DNA of 64,000 nt, taken from Natronorubrum texcoconense. Lineage in GTDB: Archaea > Halobacteriota > Halobacteria > Halobacteriales > Natrialbaceae. The position numbers were made by a program, and so were the translations under genes. Under the pieces are notes generated by a model. The model made no database searches, had not been told where the DNA came from, and saw only the letters and a program-made list of their open reading frames with translations. The first letter of the stretch is position 1. The number at the start of each line of letters is the position of its first letter. Shown here piece after piece: positions 41,349 to 50,806 of the stretch. The DNA lies in contig NZ_FNFE01000001.1 of the NCBI RefSeq assembly GCF_900100335.1, forward strand, positions 682,001-746,000, given 5' to 3'.

Positions 41349-43256
41349 TTACGAGCCCCAGGCCTCGACGAACTCGGTCGGCAGCGTCGTGAGGTCGATT
41401 CCCCAGGCGATCGGCAGCCAGAAGAGCGCGACGAGCGTGATCAGGATGATTCCGATCACGTTGAGGCCGATGCCGACGCGGGCCATCTGGGGGAGCGTGA
41501 TGTAGCCGCTGCCGAAGACGATCGCGTTCGGCGGCGTCGCGACCGGCAGCATGAACGCGAACGAAGCCGCGGTCGCGCCGGCGATCATCAGTCCGAAGGG
41601 GTGGACGCCGATGCCGACCGCGACGCCGGCCAGAATGGGCATCAACATCGCCGTCGTCGCCGTGTTCGAGGTGACCTCCGTCAGGAAGACGGTCAACAGC
41701 ACCACCGAAAACAGGATGAGGATCATCGAGACGCCCTCGAGCAAGGCGAGCTGTTCGCCGATCCAGGCGGCGAGACCGGTGTCACCGAAGCCGGCGGCGA
41801 TGGCGAGTCCGCCGCCGAACAGGAGAATTACGCCCCACGGGATGTCGACGGCGTTGCTCCAGTCGAGCAGGAACGTGTGCTCGCCGTCTTCGGTCGTCGT
41901 CGGCAGCGTAAAGAGGACCATCGCGCCGGCGATGGCGACGATGGTGTCCACGTCCTCCGGAACCGGAAGGAGGCCGAACTGATCGACCAGACTCGCGCCG
42001 ATCCAGGAGAGGGCCATTCCGACGAAAACGACCAACACCATGCGCTCTTGCGAAGACATCGATCCAAGCTCCTCGAGTTGTCGGTCGATCGTGTCGGCCC
42101 CGATCGGCAGTTCGTCGAACTCCGGCGACATCGCCAGCCGGGTCACGTAGAGGTAGACGGTGACGAGTCCGACGATCGAGATGGGGACGCCGTAGAGCAT
42201 CCACTCGGCGAAGCCGATGGTCTCGCCGAAGAGTTCGCCTGCTTGCCCCGCAAAGAGGATGTTCGGCGGCGTACCGATGAGCGTGCCGACGCCGCCGACG
42301 GACGCCCCGTAGGCGATACAGAGCATCAGCGCCACGCCGAACGAGAAGTTCCCCTGGCTGGTGTCGATATCGAGGTTCGTCTCCTCGACCAGATCCGCGG
42401 TCTGGTAGATCACCGCCAGCGCGATGGGGACCATCATCATCACGGTCGCGCTGTTCGAGACCCACATCGAGAGGAACGCCGTCGCGAGCATGAACCCGAG
42501 GATGAGCCGCGAGGGTTCCGTGCCCACGGCGCTGATCGTCCGCAGCGCGATCCGTCGGTGGAGCCCCCACCGCTGCATCGCCATCGCGAGGAAGAAGCCG
42601 CCCATAAAGAGGAAGATCAGCGGATCGGCGTACGACGGCGTCGTGTCCTCGACGGGCAGACCGCCGGTCAGCGGGAACAGGACGATCGGGAGCAACGAGG
42701 TCGCCGGGATCGGGATCGCCTCCGACATCCACCAGGCGGCGACCCACGCCGTGACAGCGGCGACCGCTTGTCCCTCGGGAGTCAGCCCCTCCGGCGTCGG
42801 CGAGAAGAAGATCAGGGCGAACAGCAGCGGACCGAGACCGAACCCGATCTTCTGGCGGAGCTTGTACTCGCCGCCGACGTCGAACGGGGATTCGTCGTCT
42901 CCATTACCGCCATCGTCACCGCCGTTCCCGCCGTTACCACCGCCGGTACTCCCGACATCTCCGCGTCCGGCTGCCGTCTCGCTACCGTCGGTACCGCCGT
43001 CGACGTCGCGGTCCTGACCGTCCCCCGCGGTCTCGCCGAGGTCGTGACCGCCGTCCGCGAAGGCCTTCCGCGCGAGGCGTCGTTCCTCCTCGGAGAGACC
43101 GTCCAGGTCTTCGACGATCGCGGGGCCGTCGAGCGTGAGGTACGCCTTCGTCTGCTCGTTGAGCCGCCACAGGTACGCCCACAGTCGCTGCGTGGCCGTT
43201 CGAACGCGGTTCGAGAGCTGGTCCGTCAGTCCGTCGTCGGGCTTTGAGTTGGCCAT
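41349..43256 (-). CDS. SLC13/DASS-family sodium-coupled anion symporter
   Basis: A 635-aa secondary transporter for di/tricarboxylates, sulfate or phosphate. Two inverted-repeat halves carry the sodium/substrate motifs SNSATVMM and TSNTATTAM and the hairpins GTPPNILFAG and ATPPNAIVFG. About 10-12 helices are visible. The first 130 residues are hydrophilic: a charged segment with DLDGLSEEERRLARKAFADG followed by a Gly/Asp-rich disordered linker, an extension not seen in typical DASS proteins but common in haloarchaea. ATG 43256 is the chosen start. Confidence 0.92.
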   Translation of the reverse strand: MANSKPDDGLTDQLSNRVRTATQRLWAYLWRLNEQTKAYLTLDGPAIVEDLDGLSEEERRLARKAFADGGHDLGETAGDGQDRDVDGGTDGSETAAGRGDVGSTGGGNGGNGGDDGGNGDDESPFDVGGEYKLRQKIGFGLGPLLFALIFFSPTPEGLTPEGQAVAAVTAWVAAWWMSEAIPIPATSLLPIVLFPLTGGLPVEDTTPSYADPLIFLFMGGFFLAMAMQRWGLHRRIALRTISAVGTEPSRLILGFMLATAFLSMWVSNSATVMMMVPIALAVIYQTADLVEETNLDIDTSQGNFSFGVALMLCIAYGASVGGVGTLIGTPPNILFAGQAGELFGETIGFAEWMLYGVPISIVGLVTVYLYVTRLAMSPEFDELPIGADTIDRQLEELGSMSSQERMVLVVFVGMALSWIGASLVDQFGLLPVPEDVDTIVAIAGAMVLFTLPTTTEDGEHTFLLDWSNAVDIPWGVILLFGGGLAIAAGFGDTGLAAWIGEQLALLEGVSMILILFSVVLLTVFLTEVTSNTATTAMLMPILAGVAVGIGVHPFGLMIAGATAASFAFMLPVATPPNAIVFGSGYITLPQMARVGIGLNVIGIILITLVALFWLPIAWGIDLTTLPTEFVEAWGS

Positions 43257-43480
43257 GTGATTCCTTCGGTGTCAGCGCGCAGTTCGGTCTCGTCAGCGGG
43301 ACTCGGCGTTCACGGGTCGCTTGCTCGAGCCGTCCAATAAGTAACCAGCAAGTAGCACCCGTTTCCGCACGCTCGAGCGTCGATAAGATCCGATTACGGG
43401 CACACGATCCGATAGGTGGGCCACTCGAAGGACGGACGAATCGCCGGAATTCACAAGCCGACGCCCCACCAAATCGGGGT

Positions 43481-43855
43481 ATGCCGCTGTTACAGTTCGA
43501 CACGACGCTGTCGCTATCGGCTGCCGAGAAAACGGCGCTTGCGGACCGAGTAACGGAACTGTACACCGACGAGATGGCGACGACCGCGGGTCACGTCGCC
43601 GTGACGATCCGCGACCGCGAGTCGGCCGACCTCCATCTCGGTCGCGCGGTGGACGGGCCGCTCCTCTTTCTCGACGCCGAAATCCGGCAGGGTCGCCCGT
43701 TCGACCGCAAGCGCGCGTTCGCGCTCGAGACCATGGCCTACCTCGGCGAGACGTTCGACGTTCCCGACGAGAATATGAAGGTCGTTTTCACCGAGCACGC
43801 GGGCGAGAACATGATGGGCGTCGACCGCGTCGGTGGCGAGTGGGACGGCGAGTAA
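43481..43855 (+). CDS. Tautomerase superfamily protein (MIF/4-OT fold)
   Basis: A 124-aa protein starting MPLLQFDTTLSLS, so Pro1 would be exposed after Met removal, the catalytic residue of the tautomerase superfamily. The length and the C-terminal FTEHAGENMMGVDRVGGEWDG match trans-3-chloroacrylate- or MIF-like haloarchaeal tautomerases. The frame is open upstream to 43244, but that part is Arg/Ser-rich and rejected. Substrate unknown. Confidence 0.85.
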   Translation: MPLLQFDTTLSLSAAEKTALADRVTELYTDEMATTAGHVAVTIRDRESADLHLGRAVDGPLLFLDAEIRQGRPFDRKRAFALETMAYLGETFDVPDENMKVVFTEHAGENMMGVDRVGGEWDGE

Positions 43856-43963
43856 ACGCCCAGTACCGGGAGAAAACGCGAGACGAGAGCAGGCTCACGA
43901 GCCGGAACGTCTCTCCGCCACCGGGACAGTAAAGCGCGTCCTCGAGAAAGGAGGCGACGGTCG

Positions 43964-45160
43964 ATGGATCGGTCGTACTGGCGGACGGTCTCGCTCGTGT
44001 CGCTGTGGCAGGTGTCGGCGAGTATCTGTTACTACACCGTCTTCGCGGCGACGCCATTTTTCCGCGACGAGTTCGGGCTCTCCCGGTTCTCGGTGGGGTT
44101 CGTGGTGACGGCCCTGACGCTCGGCTACGCGGTCTGCCTCCTCCCCGTCGGCGCGCTGATCGACCGCTTCGGAGAGAAACGATCGCTGACGCTCGGACTC
44201 GTCGGACTGGCGGCCGGCGTCGTGATGGTCGCCGGCGCACCCACCTACGCCCTGTTGCTCGCGGCCGCCTTCTTCCTCGGCTCGATGTACGCCTCCGCGA
44301 TTCCGGGGACGAACAAGGCGATCTACGACAGCATCGCCGCGGGCCGCCAGAACTTCGCGCTGGGAATCAAGCAGGTCGGCGTCACCGCCGGCAGCGGCAT
44401 CAGCGCGCTGCTCGTAACCGGGTTGGCGGGCGTGCTCTTCTGGCAGGCCGGCTTCCTGATCGCCGCGGGCGTCGGGTTCGCCGTCGCCCTCCTCTTCGCG
44501 CTCCTCTACAGCGGCGCGGGCGACGGCGGCGCGGCGGAGTACCCCGACTTTCGGCGACTGTCGCGCAACCGACCCTATCGGGTGCTCGTCGCGGCGGGCT
44601 TCTTCCTCGGCGCGGCGCTGTTTACCACGACCGGCTACACCGTTCTCTACGTCGAGGAGGATATCGGCGCCTCCGTCGCCTTCGGCGGCGTGGTGCTCGC
44701 GCTGGTGCAGCTGTTCGGGAGCGTCGGTCGCGTCGTCACGGGCTGGCTGAGCGACAATCTGCCCGGCGACCCGCAGACGCGGATCGGGGCGATCCTGATC
44801 ACTCAAGTCGTCGCAGGGGCCGCCCTGTTCGTCGTCGTCGCGGCGACCGACAGCGCGCTGAACGCCGCCATCGCGTTCTCCGCCCTCGGCTTCTTCGTGC
44901 TCGGAAACACCGGCATCTACTACTCCTACATGGCGACGCTGGTCACGGCCGACGAGATGGGTGGCGCGACCGCCGCCGGCCAACTCTCGCTCGTGATCGG
45001 CTCGGTCGTCGCTCCGCCGGCGTTCGGCTACCTCGCCGACACCGTCGGCTACCAAGGATCGTGGTGGCTACTCGCCGCCGGAATGGGACTCGCCGTCGGT
45101 CTCCTGCTGTACGCGGTTCGGCTCGAGCCCCCGATCGACGAGCCGGCGATGCAGGAGTAA
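43964..45160 (+). CDS. Major facilitator superfamily transporter
   Basis: A 398-aa integral membrane protein with about 12 helices in two halves. The inter-helix loop GALIDRFGEKRS matches the MFS A-motif region, repeated in the second half as GWLSDNLPGDPQTR. The periplasmic and central loops are short. The family relates to nitrate/oxalate-like or general efflux MFS; substrate not predictable. ATG 43964 gives MDRSYWRTVSLVSLWQ, entering the first helix immediately. Confidence 0.9.
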   Translation: MDRSYWRTVSLVSLWQVSASICYYTVFAATPFFRDEFGLSRFSVGFVVTALTLGYAVCLLPVGALIDRFGEKRSLTLGLVGLAAGVVMVAGAPTYALLLAAAFFLGSMYASAIPGTNKAIYDSIAAGRQNFALGIKQVGVTAGSGISALLVTGLAGVLFWQAGFLIAAGVGFAVALLFALLYSGAGDGGAAEYPDFRRLSRNRPYRVLVAAGFFLGAALFTTTGYTVLYVEEDIGASVAFGGVVLALVQLFGSVGRVVTGWLSDNLPGDPQTRIGAILITQVVAGAALFVVVAATDSALNAAIAFSALGFFVLGNTGIYYSYMATLVTADEMGGATAAGQLSLVIGSVVAPPAFGYLADTVGYQGSWWLLAAGMGLAVGLLLYAVRLEPPIDEPAMQE

Positions 45161-45263
45161 GAGCGTCGGATTCGGCGGCGTGCGAGTCCATCCAAACCGA
45201 GCACGGAACGGCTCACCGAGAGTCGGAGGACGATTTTTGACTCCGGCGCTCGAAGTGACGGCC

Positions 45264-45731
45264 ATGTACCGCATCCTGCTTCCGATCGACGATATCGAGG
45301 CTCGAGCGCGCGCACAGGTCGAATCGATCCTCGAGAACCCGGCCGCTGACGAGTGCACCGTCGACATCTTGTACGTTCACAGCGACGTCTCGGCGCCGGA
45401 CGCTGAGTGGGCCGCCGGCGGGTTCTCCGAGACCTTCGCCGAGGAGATGGCGGAGAACGCTGCGGCCCGCCAGCGGCTTCCGAACGCAGTCGAAGTCGCA
45501 ATCGACGTCCTCGAGTCGGGTGACGTCGACTGGTCGCTCCACGAGACGACGGGCGAACCAGCAGAAGCTATCCTCGAGTTCGCCGGGGAGGTCGGCAGCG
45601 ACGTGATCGTCCTCGGCATCGGGACCGAGTCGCCGGTCGGCAAGGTCCTCTTCGGCAGCGTCGCGCAGGCGGTGATTCTCGCGAGCGATCGGCCGGTAAC
45701 GGTCGTCCCGGAAGATCGATCGGAGTCGTAA
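45264..45731 (+). CDS. Universal stress protein (single UspA domain)
   Basis: A 155-aa UspA-type protein: MYRILLPIDD at the N-terminus, and the ATP-binding loop IVLGIGTESPVGKVLFGSVAQAVILASDRPVTVVP at the C-terminus. One domain, standard length. ATG 45264 chosen; the frame is open to 45180. Located 103 nt after the MFS gene in the same direction; Usp proteins often sit beside transporters in haloarchaea, a possible regulatory pairing. Confidence 0.92.
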   Translation: MYRILLPIDDIEARARAQVESILENPAADECTVDILYVHSDVSAPDAEWAAGGFSETFAEEMAENAAARQRLPNAVEVAIDVLESGDVDWSLHETTGEPAEAILEFAGEVGSDVIVLGIGTESPVGKVLFGSVAQAVILASDRPVTVVPEDRSES

Positions 45732-45763
45732 CTGGGACGCGGGAGCGGGCGCGTTCGTCTCCG

Positions 45764-46525
45764 CTACCAGTTTGCGTCGTCCCAGCGGTCGTCGTCGCGG
45801 TTAGTTCGCGTCCTGTCGTCGGTCGTCGTTCCCCACCCGTCGTTCTGGGTGTCGTCCTCGGATGTCGACGTCTCGTCGGTCGGCCGGTTCTCGAGGTAGA
45901 CGCGAGCGAGGGCGAACTGGACGACGGGGCTGACGACCGCGGTCAGGAGAGCCGAGACGAGCAGGAACGTGAGGTAGAACTCACCATCGAGACCGGTGTA
46001 CAGCACCGTGACGATCCCGACGCTACCGACGACGACGAGCGATGCGACGAAGATGCCGAACAGCTTCAGGAGGTTTCCTTTTGCCACTGACCAGCTCGTG
46101 CTGAGGCTCTCGAACGCGTCCTGATCGTCGATAACGCAGGCCGGAAACGCAAGGGAGAGGCGAACCGCGAGGTAGATTCCCGGGAGAATCAGAAAGATGA
46201 GTCCGATGGAAACCGCAATCACGTAGGCGATCCAGATCACGATCAGCGAGAGGTACCGCCCGAGGACGGTCGAGGAGGCTCGCCCGATATCCCCGGACTC
46301 CCCGGACGCTTCCTGCTTGCCGATCACGTGGACGAGCCCGTCGATGTAGGGCAAGAGGAGCCAGCCGACCAGCGTGAGCACGACTCCGGCGGGTCCGAGA
46401 ATCTCGGCGCCGAGTTCGATCAAGCCGTACAGCAAGAACACGACCATCAGTATCGGATTTCGACGGAGCCACTCGATTCCGTCGCCGATCGACCCGATCA
46501 CGCCTTTCCGCTGGAGGGACGGCAT
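45764..46525 (-). CDS. Multi-pass membrane protein, unknown function
   Basis: A 253-aa membrane protein with about six hydrophobic segments (PILMVVFLLYGLIELG, GPAGVVLTLVGWLLLP, RYLSLIVIWIAYVIAVSIGLIFLILPGIYLAVRLSLAFP and others). The pattern PGIYLAVRLSLAFPACVIDDQDAFESLSTSWSVAKGN is typical of the DUF7847/YciC-like membrane family. The C-terminal 40 residues are acidic and disordered. No enzymatic motif. Convergent with the Usp gene. Confidence 0.78.
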   Translation of the reverse strand: MPSLQRKGVIGSIGDGIEWLRRNPILMVVFLLYGLIELGAEILGPAGVVLTLVGWLLLPYIDGLVHVIGKQEASGESGDIGRASSTVLGRYLSLIVIWIAYVIAVSIGLIFLILPGIYLAVRLSLAFPACVIDDQDAFESLSTSWSVAKGNLLKLFGIFVASLVVVGSVGIVTVLYTGLDGEFYLTFLLVSALLTAVVSPVVQFALARVYLENRPTDETSTSEDDTQNDGWGTTTDDRTRTNRDDDRWDDANW

Positions 46526-46682
46526 ACATCAACCAAACTGAGATAACAGATAGGTGTTACTGTCTCGGCGTGAACTGGCGCGGGGTATCGAACGTCACGT
46601 CCGTATCAGTTTCGGTGCGGCGACTCACCCGCGGAGAACGACCGAAAGCAAGCCGTTGCTGGATACGGAACGGTCAGTACCG

Positions 46683-48070
46683 ATGAGTGACTGGCGAGAC
46701 ACCGAGTATCTCTGGGGTCGATCGCCTGCTGATTCTCCGGCGGTTCCGCTACACTATCCGCTGATCGCCGTATTCGCGATCGTCGTAAGCATCGCACCGT
46801 CGACGTGGTATCTCTCGACGGACCAGGGGTATCTGCTCTCGGCCGTCGTACTCGCTGCTGTCGCCGTATATGGGGTGATGTTTACGAGCGTTCGGCTATC
46901 GACGGACCCCGCGTTTCTCGTTCTCTTCGGCGGGTACTGGCTCGGACTCGTGGCGCAGTATCGGTTCCACGCGCCGCAGACGGAACTGTTCTACGTCGCG
47001 CTCAGCGCGCCACTCGCCGTGTTCGCGACCGTGGTCGTCCTCCCTCGGTTCGTCGAGGGGCGACGGCAGACGTTCGCGATGGCCCTCACGCTGGCCGCGG
47101 TCGCCGTCGCTCTGGTCGGGGTACTGGTACTCTGGTGGGCCGGAACGGCTGACACCGATCTTCCCGACTTCGTCGGCGAGGAGGTCATGGGACTGTACGC
47201 GATCCGGACGGTCTCGGTGTTCAGCAACCCCAACCCGTACGGCTTTTTCATGATGATCGGCTGTCTGGCGGCGCTGTACACCGTACTCGTTCGCGGCGGA
47301 CTCGTCTGGATCGCCGCGCTCGGCGTCTGCGTGCTCGGACTGATCATGAGCGAGGGCGATGCTGCACTCGCCGGCGCGAGCGTCGGCTTGGTCATCGTAC
47401 TCGCCGGACGACATCGGTTGCTCTCGTTTCTGGGTATCGGTGCCGGCGTCGCCGTGCTGTACGCGGGGATCCGTATCGGTCACGTCTCCGAGGTGATGCA
47501 GACGACGCTGATGAGTCGCATCGAGATGTGGGTGCGTTCCGTGGAGCTACTCGCGGCCGACCCCCTGTGGGGGATCGGCTTTGCGGACGTCGGGTCGCGA
47601 TCGGCATCGGGAGGGAGTTCCATCACTCGTCGATCTACCCGCCGCTCAGTTCGGACACCGGTACCAGTAGCGGCCCGCACAACTCGTACATCTATCCGCT
47701 GCTCAGCACGGGAGTGATCGCCGGGTCGCTGTACCTCGGCTCGCTGGTCTACGCGCTCGGTCGTGGGATCAGGGGACGCTGGACGGCCTGGAAGGGGTTC
47801 GTCGTCGGTACCGCCGCCGGGATCTACGTCTACATGGCCTTCGAGTCGCACTTTCTCGGTGGGCTGGGCGTCTCGTCGGTCGTGTTCGGCCTGTTCGTCG
47901 GCCTCATGTTGCTGACCGAACCCGAAGAATCCGCGAGGGAGTCACGGCCTACTACCGCTCGAGAGGCGTTCGTAAGTAGCCGACTCGCCCGCGCGCTCAC
48001 TCGAGTTCGACAGCGGGCCGCCGAGCGCGACGGGACCGGTTCGCGTCGCGACTCGAGGCGGGAGGGGTAA
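46683..48070 (+). pseudogene. O-antigen ligase/polymerase-like gene with a frameshift
   Basis: A Wzy/WaaL-type membrane protein of about 460 residues, split by one frameshift. The first frame gives about ten helices up to LLAADPLWGIGFADV (to about 47591); the second frame (through 48070) resumes with IGIGREFHHSSIY and SSGPHNSYIYPLLSTGV, the conserved ligase motif. Adding one G to the GGG at 47592-47594 joins both frames exactly (ADVGVAIGIGREF). It is therefore a one-base loss in a G run: either a true inactivation or a sequencing error. It would act in surface glycan or N-glycan assembly. Confidence 0.8.
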
Positions 48071-48096
48071 CCGATTCGGTCCCGCGACCCTGAGCG

Positions 48097-49326
48097 TTAC
48101 CGGAGACAGGCCGCGACTACCTCGAGCATCTCCTCGCCGCGAACCTCCTCGGCGAACAGGGGAACCCGCCGGACGTCGGTGCCACGGAAGAGGTCCTGGG
48201 CCTCCGCGAGGGCTTTCTGCTGGACGTCCCAGCGCCGCTGGCAGAACTCGCAGTCGTCCAGATTCGGCTGGAGGAACTCGCCCTCGACGTCGTCGGTGAC
48301 GTCCGAGAGGGGTTCCATCACGCGGTTGACGACGAGGGTGCCCACGGGAATGTCGAACTCGCGGAGCTGCTGGCGCAGGCGCTTGGACTCGAGGACGCTC
48401 ATCTCCTCGGGCACCATGACGATCCGGAAGTCCGTCCGCGCGGGATCACGCAGCACCGCTCGGAGCCGTTCGATCCGGTCGCGCAGTTCGTCCAGATCGT
48501 CGAGGTCGTCCTCCTCGGGTGGCTCCTGCCCGCCGAACATCCCTTTCATGCCCTCGAGCATGCCGCTCATCCGCTTGCGGAACTTCAGGATTCGGCCCAT
48601 CATCGTGTCCATCAGTTCGGGTAACTGCAGCAGCCGAAGGGTGTGCCCCGTCGGCGCCGTGTCGACGACCACGCGCTCGAATCGGGGGTCGTCCATGTAC
48701 TCGAGGAGGAGCTGCATCGCGGCGGCCTCGTCGGCGCCGGGCATCGCGCCGCCGAAGATGGCGTCCATCGGGGACTCGCCGCCGAGCATGTCGCCGAGAC
48801 CGCCCATGCCGCCCATTCCGCCGCTCGCCTCGCTCCCACCGAACGGACCCTGGGTACCGCCACCGAACGCGTCGTCCTCGGACCCGTCGTCACTGAACCC
48901 GTCCCCACCACCGCCACCCAGAAACGCGGCCTGACCGCGCTCCATCGCGGCCTCGGGATCGATCTCGGCCGCGTAGAGGGGGATATCGTCTCGGATCCGA
49001 CCGGGTTCGGATGGCACCTCGGTTTCGAACGTATCGGAGAGGGAGTGTGCGGGGTCCGTCGAGACGACGAGCGTGCTGGTGCCGGCGCGGGCGCTGTCGA
49101 GGGCGGTCGCGGCGGCCATCGTCGTCTTTCCGACGCCGCCTTTCCCGCCGTAGAGGACGTAGTCGGGGCCGTCGATCGGCTCGTCGGACGGCTCCACGTC
49201 GATCGTTTCGCGTTCGTCGTCCGCGACGGAGTCCGTCGGCGTCACCTCGATGGTGTGTGCGCCGTCGTCACCGCTCGAAGCGTCCTCGGCCTCCTCGTCG
49301 ACCGGCTCGACGTCGATTCCACTCAT
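48097..49326 (-). CDS. ArsA/Get3-family ATPase
   Basis: A 409-aa SIMIBI-class ATPase. After a 50-residue acidic tail comes the deviant Walker A GGKGGVGKTT, switch I STDPAHSLSD, a Gly/Met-rich insert (GGMGGMGGLGDMLGG) near residues 140-190, switch II VVDTAPTGHTLRLLQLPE and the zinc CxxC (DDCEFCQRRW). The CxxC and the single-ATPase length fit Get3/TRC40-like proteins that deliver tail-anchored membrane proteins, rather than arsenite pumps. The insert may replace the substrate-binding helices. ATG 49326 chosen; upstream extension rejected. Confidence 0.88.
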   Translation of the reverse strand: MSGIDVEPVDEEAEDASSGDDGAHTIEVTPTDSVADDERETIDVEPSDEPIDGPDYVLYGGKGGVGKTTMAAATALDSARAGTSTLVVSTDPAHSLSDTFETEVPSEPGRIRDDIPLYAAEIDPEAAMERGQAAFLGGGGGDGFSDDGSEDDAFGGGTQGPFGGSEASGGMGGMGGLGDMLGGESPMDAIFGGAMPGADEAAAMQLLLEYMDDPRFERVVVDTAPTGHTLRLLQLPELMDTMMGRILKFRKRMSGMLEGMKGMFGGQEPPEEDDLDDLDELRDRIERLRAVLRDPARTDFRIVMVPEEMSVLESKRLRQQLREFDIPVGTLVVNRVMEPLSDVTDDVEGEFLQPNLDDCEFCQRRWDVQQKALAEAQDLFRGTDVRRVPLFAEEVRGEEMLEVVAACLR

Positions 49327-49390
49327 GCCAGCCGGTTCTCCGTCCCGACACGAGTATTCGTCGGTCTCTCGATTCGAATCCCTATGCCGG

Positions 49391-50806
49391 CTACTCTCGC
49401 CCTCGAGCGGCGTCGCCGATCGAAAGCGCCGTCGGCACCGCCAGTACCAGCAGAAAGAGCCCCTGCGTGATCGGGTTGACGACGATCGAGTAGCCCGCCT
49501 GATGCCAGCGGCTTCGGAAGGGGAGCGCGTCCCAGGCCGCACGGTAGGCCACCACGATCGAGTAGCTCCAGACGAGCGCGTTGAAGCCGACGAGCGAGAG
49601 GACGGGCACCGTAAGCGAGTTGATATCCACGCCCCCGCTGTACAGGAGTCCGACGAGCAGGGCAGCGGGAACGCCGACGACGGAGAGCAGCGCCAGCGCC
49701 TGTATCAGAACGAGCCCCGTCCAGAATCGGCTGTCCTCGAGGCCGGCCCACCCGCGAGCGAACAGATACCGGTACGGCTCGCGGGTCCACTGCCGTTTCC
49801 GGTCGACCCAGGCCTCGAGGGTCGGGGGACAGTGCGCTCGAGCGTACCGATCGATAATCCCGAGATCGTAGCCGCGACGGGAGGCCGCGATTCCGAGTGG
49901 CACGTCGCCGTCCGCCTCGCGCTGCCACCGATCCAGGTCGGCCAGCACGTGCGCTTCGGTGAAGTATCCGGCACCAAGGAGGTGGTACGGCCCCTTGCTC
50001 GATTTGTAGCACAGATCCGACCAGCCCGCACTCGCCATCGACTCGAGCAGCGGCAGGACGCCGTCGTCGGCGTTTCCGACCGTCCGCTTGGCCTGCACGA
50101 TGTCGTACTCGTCGAGGCCGGCGACGGCGAGTTCGAACGTGTCGACGGGGAGCCGCGTGCCGGCCTCGAGGACGGTGACGACGTCGTCGTCCGCGAACGT
50201 CCGGGACTGGGTATCGTAGGCGTGCGTGAGCGCACCGGCTTTGGCCCGCGAGACGCCGGTTCCCGTGAAACACCACTCGTCGGGAGACCGATCGCTCGCC
50301 AGTGCATCGCGGTCGGTTTCGATCGTCACGACCTCGAGACCCGGCGGTCGATCGGCGCCGATTTCACCCTCGAGTTCCGGTGCGGCCGTTTCGCGAGGGT
50401 CGTACGCGACGATCACGCGCACGAGCGACACCGGATAGCTCTGGGACGCGAGGCTCTTGAGGGTCTCCCCAAGGAGGTCCCACTGATCGTGTTCGACTGA
50501 TATGAGGACGTGCATCCGCGGGAGCTGCGTGGCGGGAAGTCGACAGCGGGGGCCGGAACCGTGCTCGAGGGCGGGTGCGACAGCGTTTCGATCGAGCGGC
50601 GGTGGCGGTTCGGAGCCGCCGTCGGCGCGGGCCTGGATTGGCCGTCGCTCACGCCGTCTGTTCGCCGTCTCGAGGGCGCGTCCGAGCGTCCGTTCGTCGA
50701 CCTCGTTCGTCGGTCGACGGACGAACAGGCCGAGCAGCCCGCAGTTGACGAGGGCGTAGCATAACTGCGTCAGGACGAACGCGGCGACGACGGCCTCGAG
50801 CAGCAT
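49391..50806 (-). CDS. Membrane-bound family 2 glycosyltransferase
   Basis: A 471-aa glycosyltransferase. An N-terminal helix (residues 2-28) precedes a cytoplasmic GT-A domain (PRMHVLISVEHDQWDLLGETLKSLASQSYP, then DDDVVTVLEAGTRLP as a DxD-like region), and three C-terminal membrane helices follow. The acceptor is unknown; probably lipid or polysaccharide. The ATG at 50806 gives the hydrophobic start. It is encoded upstream of the ArsA-like gene on the same strand, 64 nt apart; both may be co-transcribed. Confidence 0.85.
   Translation of the reverse strand: MLLEAVVAAFVLTQLCYALVNCGLLGLFVRRPTNEVDERTLGRALETANRRRERRPIQARADGGSEPPPPLDRNAVAPALEHGSGPRCRLPATQLPRMHVLISVEHDQWDLLGETLKSLASQSYPVSLVRVIVAYDPRETAAPELEGEIGADRPPGLEVVTIETDRDALASDRSPDEWCFTGTGVSRAKAGALTHAYDTQSRTFADDDVVTVLEAGTRLPVDTFELAVAGLDEYDIVQAKRTVGNADDGVLPLLESMASAGWSDLCYKSSKGPYHLLGAGYFTEAHVLADLDRWQREADGDVPLGIAASRRGYDLGIIDRYARAHCPPTLEAWVDRKRQWTREPYRYLFARGWAGLEDSRFWTGLVLIQALALLSVVGVPAALLVGLLYSGGVDINSLTVPVLSLVGFNALVWSYSIVVAYRAAWDALPFRSRWHQAGYSIVVNPITQGLFLLVLAVPTALSIGDAARGRE

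Noticed and set aside
41238-43247. 669-codon open frame opposite the SLC13 symporter
   Set aside because: Arg/Asp/Gln-rich translation without any motif; the minus strand has a clear DASS protein.
49371-49385. T-loop-like GATTCGAATCC, possible tRNA
   Set aside because: No acceptor, D- or anticodon stems around it.
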